From: Desulfamplus sp964425195
GTDB taxonomy: Bacteria; Desulfobacterota; Desulfobacteria; Desulfobacterales; Desulfobacteraceae
Assembly: GCA_964425195.1 (NCBI GenBank)
Contig: CAYRLG010000010.1
Location: 1 to 64,000, forward strand
Direction of reading: 5' to 3'
DNA length: 64,000 nt
A model generated the notes under the pieces. The model had not been told where the DNA came from, did no database searches, and saw nothing but the letters and a program-made list of their open reading frames with translations. The translations under genes were made by a program, and so were the position numbers. Below, piece by piece: positions 24,806-33,227 of the stretch. Numbering within the stretch: position 1 is the first letter of the stretch; each line of letters starts with the position of its first letter.

Positions 24806-26719
24806 ATGTTTAACAGAATCTTACCCAATACTCCCACAGAAGATGGACTTCGTATTTTACGAGAATCAAAGGGATATTTTATTACAAATACGGCAAGAGA
24901 TCTCTCACAATCAGATTTTAAAAACAGAATTCTTCCCCATACTGACTTTATGGTAGCATCTGAAAGAGATGAAGCAGGTTTTTTCTCACTTGAGATTACA
25001 GGAGGTGCAAGTGTCCATGTTGATCTTTTAAGAAAGCAGATCAACCCTTTTGAGCGTCTTCAGCTTTTACGACAGAAGATGCCACGCACCATGTTCCAAA
25101 CACTATGTCGAGGTGTAAACCTATTTGGGTATCGTCCTTACCCTGAAAATGTCATAAGGCTCACAGTTCAGGAGTTTGCAAAATATGTTGATGTCTGGAG
25201 AGTATTTGATTTTTTAAATCATGTTCCAAATATGATTCCAGTTTTTGAGGAGGTTAAAAGAGCTGGAAAGTATTTAGAGCCAACTTTATGCTTTTCAACA
25301 GGACCTGAGCATACTGATGATTTTTATGTAAGCAAAGCTAAAGAGATTATAGGTGTTACAGGAAAAGATATTATTCTTGCAATTAAAAACCATTCAGGAT
25401 TAGGTTCTCCAGCACGTATTTATCGTTTAATATCCTCTCTTAAAAGCTCTTTTCCAGATTTAATTATTCACTATCACGGTCATAACACAGATGGAAACGA
25501 TATAGGAAGAATTGTAGCTGCGGTTCAAGCAGGTGCAAAAATTATTGATGCTGCTGATCATGCTATGACTGGTTTTTTTGGACCTCCTCCTTTAATGACA
25601 GTTGTAGATATGCTTGCAGAAGATGGATACAATGCAGAAGGGATAAATTTAAATGCTGTTATTGAGACAAACAATAAACTAAAGAGAATAAGACCCGCAT
25701 ACTCTCAATTTGAATCTCAGTTTAAAGGGTTTGATCCGACAGTTCATATTCATAAACTTCCAGGCGGAGCAATGGGGTCAAGTTTTGAACAGGCTCTTAA
25801 AGGTAATTTTCTTGATAAAATGCCTGACATATTAATGAAAGAGCTTCCCAAAGTGCATATTGAGTTAGGAAATTTTTGGAGCGTAACACCTGGCTCTCAA
25901 ATTTTATGGACAACAGCAGTTTCTCATACTTTAAGCGGAAAAAGGTATGAAAATGCCTCTCAGGACCTTAAAGATTTAATGTTAGAAAGATATGGTCCGT
26001 TTCCATTTAGAAAACCTTCAGACGATATTTATAGAACAGTATTTGGTCCAGAGTGGAGAGATATTGTAAAAAATGAGGTCTATGCAGAGAAAACTACTCC
26101 TATTGATATTAAACTTGAAAGAGAAAAACTTGAAAAGGCAATAGGCCGCTCTTGTGATATAGAAGAACTTGTCCTTTACTTACAGCACCCCAGAGACAGC
26201 GTAGAGTTTTTTAAGTTTGAAGAAGAGTATGGTAAAACTTATGTTCTACCCCCAGAGATATGGTTTAAACAGGGCGGATTTACATCTGGAGAGGTTATAA
26301 CGTTTGAAGACTATAAGGGTAAACACCATCAGATAGTATTTGGAGAGAGTAATGTAAGAGAAAATGATGTTGTTACTTATCTTACGATAAATCATCATCC
26401 CGAGCCTTTTGTATATAGTAAAGAGGAACAACGCGACAGCACTTTTAAAAAAGTTGAGTTTACACAAAAACAAATCTTTGAGCTTGCTGAGATGGGTGAA
26501 ATCAGAGCCAAATTAACTGGTGTCGTAACAGAAGTGCATGTGAAAAAAAATGATGTAATTAATGAAAATGATCTGTTGATGACTCTTGAAGCTATGAAGA
26601 TGCTTAACAATATTGCAAGCACTATTGATGGAGTTGTAAAAGAGATAGCTGTTAAAAACGGACAGAGCGTAAAACAAGGAGACCTTTTAATAAGGTTAAA
26701 ACCTAAAAAAGCGAATTAA
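24806..26719 (+). CDS. pycB: Pyruvate carboxylase subunit B (carboxyltransferase plus biotin carrier)
   Basis: 637-aa protein with an N-terminal HMGL-like TIM-barrel carboxyltransferase domain (NTARDLSQS as the TxRDxxQS motif, then LEITGGASVHVDLL and LCRGVNLFGYRPY). It also has the post-barrel conserved carboxylase domain (PGGAMGSSFEQA) and a C-terminal biotinyl domain with the EAMKM motif (biotinylated Lys about residue 598). Oxaloacetate decarboxylase alpha has the same architecture, but the adjacent biotin carboxylase and the lack of beta/gamma decarboxylase genes favour pyruvate carboxylase. It begins 35 bp after pycA. Confidence 0.92.
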   Translation: MFNRILPNTPTEDGLRILRESKGYFITNTARDLSQSDFKNRILPHTDFMVASERDEAGFFSLEITGGASVHVDLLRKQINPFERLQLLRQKMPRTMFQTLCRGVNLFGYRPYPENVIRLTVQEFAKYVDVWRVFDFLNHVPNMIPVFEEVKRAGKYLEPTLCFSTGPEHTDDFYVSKAKEIIGVTGKDIILAIKNHSGLGSPARIYRLISSLKSSFPDLIIHYHGHNTDGNDIGRIVAAVQAGAKIIDAADHAMTGFFGPPPLMTVVDMLAEDGYNAEGINLNAVIETNNKLKRIRPAYSQFESQFKGFDPTVHIHKLPGGAMGSSFEQALKGNFLDKMPDILMKELPKVHIELGNFWSVTPGSQILWTTAVSHTLSGKRYENASQDLKDLMLERYGPFPFRKPSDDIYRTVFGPEWRDIVKNEVYAEKTTPIDIKLEREKLEKAIGRSCDIEELVLYLQHPRDSVEFFKFEEEYGKTYVLPPEIWFKQGGFTSGEVITFEDYKGKHHQIVFGESNVRENDVVTYLTINHHPEPFVYSKEEQRDSTFKKVEFTQKQIFELAEMGEIRAKLTGVVTEVHVKKNDVINENDLLMTLEAMKMLNNIASTIDGVVKEIAVKNGQSVKQGDLLIRLKPKKAN

Positions 26720-27063
26720 ATTATTTCCTCTTAATATACTAAAGCAGCAATTCTAATTTTAAACATTGTATTATAAATGCGAATTAGGGGTTAAACCAAT
26801 CCATATTTTTGTGTAAATTAGTGGCTTGCAACCAATACTAATTTCAGGAAAAAACAGGTATTCAGATTGCTTCAAAAGTCTGCTCTTTCAGAGGGGTGAT
26901 GGTACATGTCTTTGGCAGAATTGCAGCGGCTATGTTTTTATTATCAACAAATTTCAACTCATAATTCGCATTATAAAGAATTATGATAATTCTTGTAGCC
27001 GATTGATAAATCTAAAGGCTACATTACATTTAGTATGTTCACCTAAAAAGGTAATTTTAGTTT
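26720..27063 (+). promoter_or_regulatory. Structured, gene-free leader upstream of the KtrA-like gene
   Basis: 344 bp without a convincing gene. Near its 3' end are two adjacent hairpins: AGAATTA (26977-26983) / TAATTCT (26987-26993), and a longer stem GTAGCC (26995-27000) / GGCTAC (27017-27022) with an inner GATT/AATC pairing. They end about 40 nt before the ktrA-like ATG. This may be a regulated 5' leader or a weak terminator after pycB (no T-run follows). I could not match it to a named riboswitch. Confidence 0.35.
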
Positions 27064-27723
27064 ATGTCCCAACAGATATTAATTATAGGTCTTGGACAGT
27101 TTGGAATGTCATTGGCAAGAACCCTTTCGGAAAAAGGTGCTGAAGTTTTAGCTGTTGATACCCATAAATCCCTTGTAGAAGAAGCATCCCTTTTTGTTAC
27201 AGAGGCATTAATTATAGATGCTACTGATGAGCACGAACTTGCTCGTCTTGAGCCAAGTAGGCGTGATGCTGTTGTCTGTGCTATTGGTGATGATTCAAAA
27301 GAGGCATCAATTATCTGTACAGCACTTCTCAGGCAGATGGGGGCACCTCTTATTGTTGCCAGAGCAAATGACAAATTGCATCATAGAATTTTACAGCTTG
27401 TAGGGGCACACCAGATCATTAACCCAGAACAGGAGTTTGGTAAACGTTTTGCCAATCGTTTACTGTACAGAAATGTAATTGCAGACAGAGCTATTGGTGA
27501 TGATCTCCTTTTAACTGAGATATGTGTTCAACCCTCAATGGTTGGAAAAAATTTAATAGAGCTTGCCCTTCCGAAACGTTTTGGAGTCATGGTTGTAGCT
27601 ATCAGACGAGGTAAAACAAGGCAGTTACTACAACCATCTCCATCTGAGCCTCTTCAAGAAAATGATAATCTTGTTATAGTTTCTAATGAATCTGCAATTC
27701 CCAAGTTTATAAAAGGGGTCTGA
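27064..27723 (+). CDS. TrkA/KtrA-type potassium channel regulatory subunit (RCK protein)
   Basis: 219-aa cytoplasmic protein. The N-terminal Rossmann RCK_N domain begins ILIIGLGQFGMSLARTL with the nucleotide-binding GxGxxG. The C-terminal RCK_C domain follows about residue 135. The single RCK unit matches KtrA rather than the duplicated TrkA. RCK proteins gate TrkH/KtrB channels in response to ATP/ADP, NAD(H) or, in some phyla, c-di-AMP. The likely partner is the TrkH protein at 20523-22589. The SD is weak (GGTAAT). Confidence 0.92.
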   Translation: MSQQILIIGLGQFGMSLARTLSEKGAEVLAVDTHKSLVEEASLFVTEALIIDATDEHELARLEPSRRDAVVCAIGDDSKEASIICTALLRQMGAPLIVARANDKLHHRILQLVGAHQIINPEQEFGKRFANRLLYRNVIADRAIGDDLLLTEICVQPSMVGKNLIELALPKRFGVMVVAIRRGKTRQLLQPSPSEPLQENDNLVIVSNESAIPKFIKGV

Positions 27724-27794
27724 TTCATAACAATAATAGATTATTACAATACGGTATTGATATAAAAATATTATTACAATAAAGGGATAGATAA

Positions 27795-28481
27795 ATGCGT
27801 ATAGAACAGGCAACCCGTGTTGGTGCATGGCTTCTTATCTGCTTGAACCTGCTCATGGCACTGGGGTCTATCTGGATTTTTATAAGGATGTCGCCAGCCA
27901 TTAAAGAGATTATTGAGCAAAATGAACACTCTTTAGAGGCATGCGAAGATATGCTTGCATCTTTGGTAATGATAACTGATGATATCTCAGCTAATCAATT
28001 ATATATCGCAACATTCCAGAATGCTTTAAATCGTGCCAGTAACAATATTACGGAGGATGAAGAGCCAGCGGCTATAAAACTTATTCAATCAAAATTTAGA
28101 TCAGCATTTGATGGAGATATTAACTCTAAAGAGAGAACGGTTTTTGGAATTACTCTTTTAGGGAAAATTAACCGAGAGGCTATGGTAAAGGCAGATATGC
28201 GAGCGCGTCAATTGGGTCAGGCAGGAGCTTGGGGGGTTGTATTTATGGCAGCCTCTCTATTTTTTGCTGGAATGGTTTTTAAACGAAATCTATTACTCCA
28301 TCTTGTGAATCCAGTTGAGGAGATTGATGCTGTTATCAAGGCGTATAGAAATGGCGAGACTATGAGACGATGTTCTGGAGCTAATTTACCCTCTGATTTT
28401 GTATCTATTTTTAATGGAATAAATGAGATTCTGGATCAATGCCAGCCTCAAATTAAGTCAAACAACAGATACCTACTTTAA
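27795..28481 (+). CDS. Two-helix membrane protein with a sensor-like periplasmic segment
   Basis: 228-aa protein of unrecognised family. Helix 1 (about 7-31, VGAWLLICLNLLMALGSIWIF) and helix 2 (about 142-162) flank a roughly 110-residue, mainly helical, probably periplasmic region. The 60-residue tail after helix 2 (LVNPVEEIDAVIKAYRNGE) resembles a HAMP linker with no output domain. It looks like the sensing half of a chemoreceptor or histidine kinase. The ATG is preceded by AAAGGGATAGATAA. It is in line with ktrA (70-bp gap). Confidence 0.65.
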   Translation: MRIEQATRVGAWLLICLNLLMALGSIWIFIRMSPAIKEIIEQNEHSLEACEDMLASLVMITDDISANQLYIATFQNALNRASNNITEDEEPAAIKLIQSKFRSAFDGDINSKERTVFGITLLGKINREAMVKADMRARQLGQAGAWGVVFMAASLFFAGMVFKRNLLLHLVNPVEEIDAVIKAYRNGETMRRCSGANLPSDFVSIFNGINEILDQCQPQIKSNNRYLL

Positions 28482-28511
28482 GTTTATATTAAATTTAAGG
28501 ATTATAAATTC

Positions 28512-30107
28512 ATGAAGTTCAAAAAAATGCCACTATCCCAAATAATAATAGGGGTATCGTTTTTTTTTGTGCTTTTTCACAATGTTGCTTTTTTCAGGAA
28601 TGTGACACGCACATATATAGTAACACCTGACCATTTAGCACAGCTTTTTTCTCTGCCTGTGGTACTGTTCATTATAATTTTAATCCTGCTAAACCTTCTC
28701 TGTTCTGAATATACTGTAAAGCCTGTTATCATTATTCTTCTGATTGTCTCATCTCAGGTGGCATACTACATGGATACCTATAATGTTTTTGTAAGCACTC
28801 ACATGGTGCAAAATGTTCTTGAGACAAATGCAGATGAATCTTTAGAGCTATTAAGTCCTAAGATGTTTTTCTATTTTATATTTTTAGGTGCTTTGCCATC
28901 ATATATTATTGCAAATATAGATATAATAAAAAGACCTTTGAAGAGAGAAATCTGGTTAAAAGTAAAAATAGTTGGATTGTCTCTGCTCTGTCTTGTTCTG
29001 GTTATATTTACTTTCAACAAATTCTACACATCTTTTTTTAGAGAACATAAGCCTTTAAGGTATTACACAAATCCTACCTATTATCTCTATTCAGCAGCAA
29101 AGTATCTATATGACTCATTCAAAGATGAGATAAAAGTTGTTGCTCCAATTGGAAGAGATGCTGTTGCATGTCCCTCTGATACAGAGCAAAAACTGATTAT
29201 TTTAGTTGTTGGGGAGGCAGCAAGAGCAGATCACTTCTCACTAAATGGTTACCATAGACAGACAAATCCACTTTTGCAACAAGAGGATGTTATAAGTTTT
29301 TTAGATGTCTCATCTTGTGCTACTACAACAGCTATCTCCATTCCATGTATGTTTTCTAATCTTGGGAGAGATGCTTATTCTGAGAAAAAGGCAAAATCGA
29401 CAGAAAATCTTTTGGATATTATCTCTTATGCTGGAATCTCTGTTTTGTGGCGTGATAACAATTCTGATTCTAAAGATGTTGCATTAAGAGTGGAGTACCA
29501 AGAGTTTAAAGAGCCTGAAATAAATCCAGAATGCGATGAGGTTGAGTGTAGAGATGTTGGTATGCTGCATGGTCTTCAAGAGTATATTGATGCTAAAAAA
29601 GATAACAGTATATTAATTGTTCTTCATCAGATGGGTAATCATGGTCCTGCCTATTACAAGAGATATCCAAGCTCTTTTGAGAAATTTACACCAGTTTGTA
29701 AAACTAATGAATTGGGAGAGTGTACAAGAGAAGAGATTATAAATGCCTATGATAATGCTCTTGTTTATACTGACTATTTTCTCTCTCAAGTTATAGATTT
29801 ACTTAAACAGAACTCTAAAGATTTTAAAACCGCAATGGTATATTTTGGAGATCACGGAGAGTCTCTTGGAGAGAACGGTATCTATCTTCATGGTGTTCCA
29901 TACGCTATTGCTCCTAAAGCCCAGACATGGATACCTGCTATTTTTTGGTTTGGGGATAACTTTAATATAAATAGAGAGGAGTTAAAGCAAAAGATTGCTG
30001 ATAGTTACTCTCATGATAATTTTTTTCATACTATCCTTGGATTGATGGAGATTCAAACTGATGTATATAATTGGGAATTAGATATTATTAAAAGTGCCAG
30101 AGAGTGA
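28512..30107 (+). CDS. Phosphoethanolamine transferase (EptA/CptA family)
   Basis: 531-aa inner-membrane enzyme of the alkaline-phosphatase superfamily. Five N-terminal membrane helices (about 1-175) are followed by a periplasmic sulfatase-like domain. Motifs: VVGEAARADHFSLNGYHRQT (metal-binding Glu and the family Y-x-R-x-T), SCATTTAISIPCMFS (nucleophilic Thr region) and YFGDHGESLGENG (metal ligands). It would transfer phosphoethanolamine to lipid A or LPS core sugars. Its position ahead of a heptose kinase supports an LPS role, though the exact acceptor cannot be told. Confidence 0.92.
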   Translation: MKFKKMPLSQIIIGVSFFFVLFHNVAFFRNVTRTYIVTPDHLAQLFSLPVVLFIIILILLNLLCSEYTVKPVIIILLIVSSQVAYYMDTYNVFVSTHMVQNVLETNADESLELLSPKMFFYFIFLGALPSYIIANIDIIKRPLKREIWLKVKIVGLSLLCLVLVIFTFNKFYTSFFREHKPLRYYTNPTYYLYSAAKYLYDSFKDEIKVVAPIGRDAVACPSDTEQKLIILVVGEAARADHFSLNGYHRQTNPLLQQEDVISFLDVSSCATTTAISIPCMFSNLGRDAYSEKKAKSTENLLDIISYAGISVLWRDNNSDSKDVALRVEYQEFKEPEINPECDEVECRDVGMLHGLQEYIDAKKDNSILIVLHQMGNHGPAYYKRYPSSFEKFTPVCKTNELGECTREEIINAYDNALVYTDYFLSQVIDLLKQNSKDFKTAMVYFGDHGESLGENGIYLHGVPYAIAPKAQTWIPAIFWFGDNFNINREELKQKIADSYSHDNFFHTILGLMEIQTDVYNWELDIIKSARE

Positions 30108-30191
30108 GATACTAAAAGATACTAAACAGCTAAATAGTTAAATTTGATTAAAGAAATCTAATAGATAATATAACAGAAAGCAAAACAAAGA

Positions 30192-31166
30192 ATGAAAATT
30201 AACTTAGATGATTTTGCAGAATCAAAAATTTTAGTAATAGGTGATATTATGCTTGACTGCTATCTTTGGGGCAGAGTTGAGCGGATATCGCCAGAGGCAC
30301 CTGTGCCAATAGTCCAGACAATTAACAGAACTTACATGCTTGGTGGTGCTGGTAATGTAGCTTTAAATCTCGCCTCTCTTGGATGTCAAACAGATATAAT
30401 CGGAGTATGTGGAAACGACAGAGCTGGTAGGCAGCTTAGAAAGATGCTTGAAAATAAACATATCAAAAGTCATCTCATCTTTGATGATGCACATCTAACT
30501 ATCAGTAAAACCAGAATAATGGCTCTTGAGCAGCAGTTACTTCGTATTGATGATGAGAGAGTTCAAATTCTCTCATCTGATCTTAAAGAGGCTGTTTTGT
30601 CAAAAATCAAGAGCACTATAGATAGATATCAGGCTGTTATCTTATCAGATTATGGAAAAGGATTCTTAAAGACTCCTGAGATTACAGAGTCAATAATTTC
30701 TCTTTGCAGAGATTATGATATCTATGTTTTAGTCGATCCCAAAGGCAAAGATTGGCAGCGATATAGAAATGCAACTTGCGTAACCCCCAATAGTGCGGAG
30801 TTAAATCTTGTGGCAGATGCAGTTATAGAGACCGAGCAGGAGCTTACCGAGATATCTGATCTTATCAGAAATAGGTATATGCTCGATTGGCTTCTTGTAA
30901 CAAGAGGAGCAAAGGGAATGTGTCTGACAGGTGGTGATAAAAATAGACCTCTTCTTATCCCGACTCAGGCACGTCAAGTTTATGATGTCTCAGGTGCTGG
31001 GGATACTGTTATATCTGTATTTGCAGCAGCAGTATCAACTGGCTTATCATTTGAAGATGCAGCAGTAGTGGCAAACAAGGCAGCTGGAGTTGTTGTTGGC
31101 AAATTAGGAACTCAACCCATCACAAAAGATGAACTTAACGCTGTTTTAATTAACAATTTAGATTAA
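30192..31166 (+). CDS. D-glycero-beta-D-manno-heptose-7-phosphate kinase (RfaE/HldE kinase domain)
   Basis: 324-aa PfkB-family sugar kinase. KILVIGDIMLDCYLWGRVER followed by ISPEAPVPIV is the signature of the HldE kinase domain. The C-terminal ATP/catalytic motif is VSGAGDTVISVFAAA. It phosphorylates heptose 7-phosphate to the 1,7-bisphosphate in LPS inner-core heptose synthesis. The cytidylyltransferase domain found in bifunctional HldE is absent, as is common in Desulfobacterota, where it is a separate gene. The name hldA or rfaE1 would fit. Confidence 0.92.
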   Translation: MKINLDDFAESKILVIGDIMLDCYLWGRVERISPEAPVPIVQTINRTYMLGGAGNVALNLASLGCQTDIIGVCGNDRAGRQLRKMLENKHIKSHLIFDDAHLTISKTRIMALEQQLLRIDDERVQILSSDLKEAVLSKIKSTIDRYQAVILSDYGKGFLKTPEITESIISLCRDYDIYVLVDPKGKDWQRYRNATCVTPNSAELNLVADAVIETEQELTEISDLIRNRYMLDWLLVTRGAKGMCLTGGDKNRPLLIPTQARQVYDVSGAGDTVISVFAAAVSTGLSFEDAAVVANKAAGVVVGKLGTQPITKDELNAVLINNLD

Positions 31167-31216
31167 AATATGGATAAAAAATATTAAAAATGAGTAAACC
31201 AATTCAACTTTTTAAT

Positions 31217-32179
31217 TTATGATGTTCTTCGTTTTCTAAAAGCGTAAAAAGAGTCTAAAGTATAAATGGCAAGAGCTATCCATATAAGTATAAATGTGAT
31301 AAGCCTTTGGTGCGAAAATGGTTCATGGTAGATAAAAACAGCAAGCAAAAATGTTATGCTTGGGGCAAGATACTGCATAAATCCAACAGTTGTCATGGTA
31401 CTTCGCCTTGCTCCCATTATAAACATAAGAAGGGGAAGGGCGGTCACAAGATTTGTTCCAATAAGCAGAAGATCTGTCGTTGGATTGATCCTAAAAAGAG
31501 CTGATGTCCCTTGAATCTGCCACCAACCAATAAATATTGTTGACGGAATTGATAATATAAGGGTCTCAACTAAAAGCCCAGTTAGAGAAGATACTGATAT
31601 CATTTTGTGGAAAAGTCCGTAAAAGCCAAAAGAGAGTGCAATTGTCAAAGCAATCCATGGAAACTCTCCTAAACCGATAGCGTAATAAAGCACTGCTCCT
31701 CCAGCAATAAATAGGGCAAAAATTTGAAGTTTTCTTAACCGCTCTTTAAGAAATATGATACCAAGAAGCACCATAATCAACGGGTTAATATAGTAGCCAA
31801 GACTTGTTTGAAGCACTTGCCCATGGTTTACTGCCCAGATAAAAAGATACCAATTAAGAGATAGAACAACTGTGCTTCCGGTAAGGCTAATCATAGTTGA
31901 GGAGCTTTTGAGTATCTTTTTTATCTCATCATTTTTCCCCTGCCACAGAACAATTGCATAAAGAAAAATGGATGACCAGATAACCCTTTGAAATAAAAGT
32001 TCAATTGATGATACGTGAGATAATAGCTTCCAATAAATAGGACTTAGCCCCCAAATAAGAAATGCAGGTGCAAGAAAGAGAACCCCTGTTGTTTCTGACG
32101 ATTGAGAGTAGGTTGTGTTTATCTTAGAATCACTGTTTATTGCCTGATCAGTAATTGTCTGGTTAATATTTTTATCCAA
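31217..32179 (-). CDS. rarD: RarD-type EamA transporter
   Basis: 320-aa inner-membrane protein with about ten helices, RarD subfamily of the drug/metabolite transporter superfamily. The N-terminal helix FLAPAFLIWGLSPIYWKLLS and the LGYYINPLIMVLLGIIFL repeat end are typical. The start is taken as TTG at 32179, with AAGGAG 12 nt upstream; there is no in-frame ATG ahead of the first helix. This gives a polar 30-residue N-terminal extension over the usual 290-300 aa. The gene is convergent with the heptose kinase gene and divergent from gspC. The substrate is unknown. Confidence 0.88.
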   Translation of the reverse strand: MDKNINQTITDQAINSDSKINTTYSQSSETTGVLFLAPAFLIWGLSPIYWKLLSHVSSIELLFQRVIWSSIFLYAIVLWQGKNDEIKKILKSSSTMISLTGSTVVLSLNWYLFIWAVNHGQVLQTSLGYYINPLIMVLLGIIFLKERLRKLQIFALFIAGGAVLYYAIGLGEFPWIALTIALSFGFYGLFHKMISVSSLTGLLVETLILSIPSTIFIGWWQIQGTSALFRINPTTDLLLIGTNLVTALPLLMFIMGARRSTMTTVGFMQYLAPSITFLLAVFIYHEPFSHQRLITFILIWIALAIYTLDSFYAFRKRRTS

Positions 32180-32261
32180 CTATTTTAGTACTCCTTAAGT
32201 TTATGGAATATTTTTAAATGTAACTATCTATAATCCTAAATAGTTTAGGGGTTAAATTACC

Positions 32262-33227
32262 ATGAAATATCTATTTAATCTATTCAATATTATATGTTTA
32301 ACAGCTTCTATCTCTCTTTTAGTTGATACTCTATATAGTTATATAGATAGCTCCTTGTCTGTCTCAACCTATGATAACTTTTCAGTTTATAACGACTCTT
32401 TATATAAAAGTGATAAATCGGAAAATGGCGGGGCTGACACTTTGCAATCAGAAAAGAGATCAGTTAAGTTGGCAAGCTATTATGATATAATTCATAAAAG
32501 GGATATTTTTAAGACATCTATAGATGTTAATTCCAATAAAAAGGATGATAAAGATAAGGATAAGGGGTTTGATTCAATCTCTGAACAGCAGCTTGCGGCA
32601 CTTAAAATAACTAACCTGAAACTTAAACTTTGGGGAACAGCCACTGGTGGAGAAGAGTCTGAAAACTATGCTGTAATTGAAAATGATAGAGATAAACGGC
32701 AGGAGCTATATAAAAAAGGTGACAAAATCGAAGATGCTGTTATTAAAAAAATTTTACGATTAAGTGTTATTCTCTCAAGAAATGGAACAGATGAAAGATT
32801 AGACATTACAGATGATAACATCTCTAATAAAAAAGCTCGTCAGCCACTATCAACACAATCTGTAAACTTAAGTAGTTCACAAGGAGAAGTAACCTCAGAG
32901 GATAAAATAGAGATGTCAATTAAACGTTCTATGATTGATGAATCGATGAGAGATATAAATGCTCTTATGAATCAAGTTAGAATAAGACCTCACTTTACTG
33001 GTGGGAATGCAGATGGAATTTTGCTATATGGCATTAAGCAGGACTCCATGTTTAAAGAGATGGGAATTCAAAATGGCGATATTATAATGGGAGTTGATGG
33101 AAAAGAGATTAACTCTGTAGAAGACGCTATATCTTTGTATGATAGATTGAAAAACTCATCTGCAATGAAGATGCAAATTAGAAGACGGGGGCAAATAAAG
33201 GAAATTACATATAATGTGGAACAATAA
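32262..33227 (+). CDS. gspC: Type II secretion system protein GspC
   Basis: 321-aa bitopic inner-membrane protein. One N-terminal helix (about 5-25) is followed by a low-complexity linker, the HR domain (LKITNLKLKLWGTATGG onward, about 125-185) that contacts the secretin, and a C-terminal PDZ domain (GGNADGILLYGIKQDSMFKE and GDIIMGVDGKEINSVED). Its 3' end overlaps gspD by 14 bp. No other gsp genes (E-M) are in the window, so the rest of the system must be elsewhere. Confidence 0.9.
   Translation: MKYLFNLFNIICLTASISLLVDTLYSYIDSSLSVSTYDNFSVYNDSLYKSDKSENGGADTLQSEKRSVKLASYYDIIHKRDIFKTSIDVNSNKKDDKDKDKGFDSISEQQLAALKITNLKLKLWGTATGGEESENYAVIENDRDKRQELYKKGDKIEDAVIKKILRLSVILSRNGTDERLDITDDNISNKKARQPLSTQSVNLSSSQGEVTSEDKIEMSIKRSMIDESMRDINALMNQVRIRPHFTGGNADGILLYGIKQDSMFKEMGIQNGDIIMGVDGKEINSVEDAISLYDRLKNSSAMKMQIRRRGQIKEITYNVEQ

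Noticed and set aside
26826..27143. Plus-strand open frame in the gap before the KtrA-like gene
   Set aside because: Overlaps the start of the real gene in another frame, has no ribosome-binding site and reads like random AT-rich sequence.
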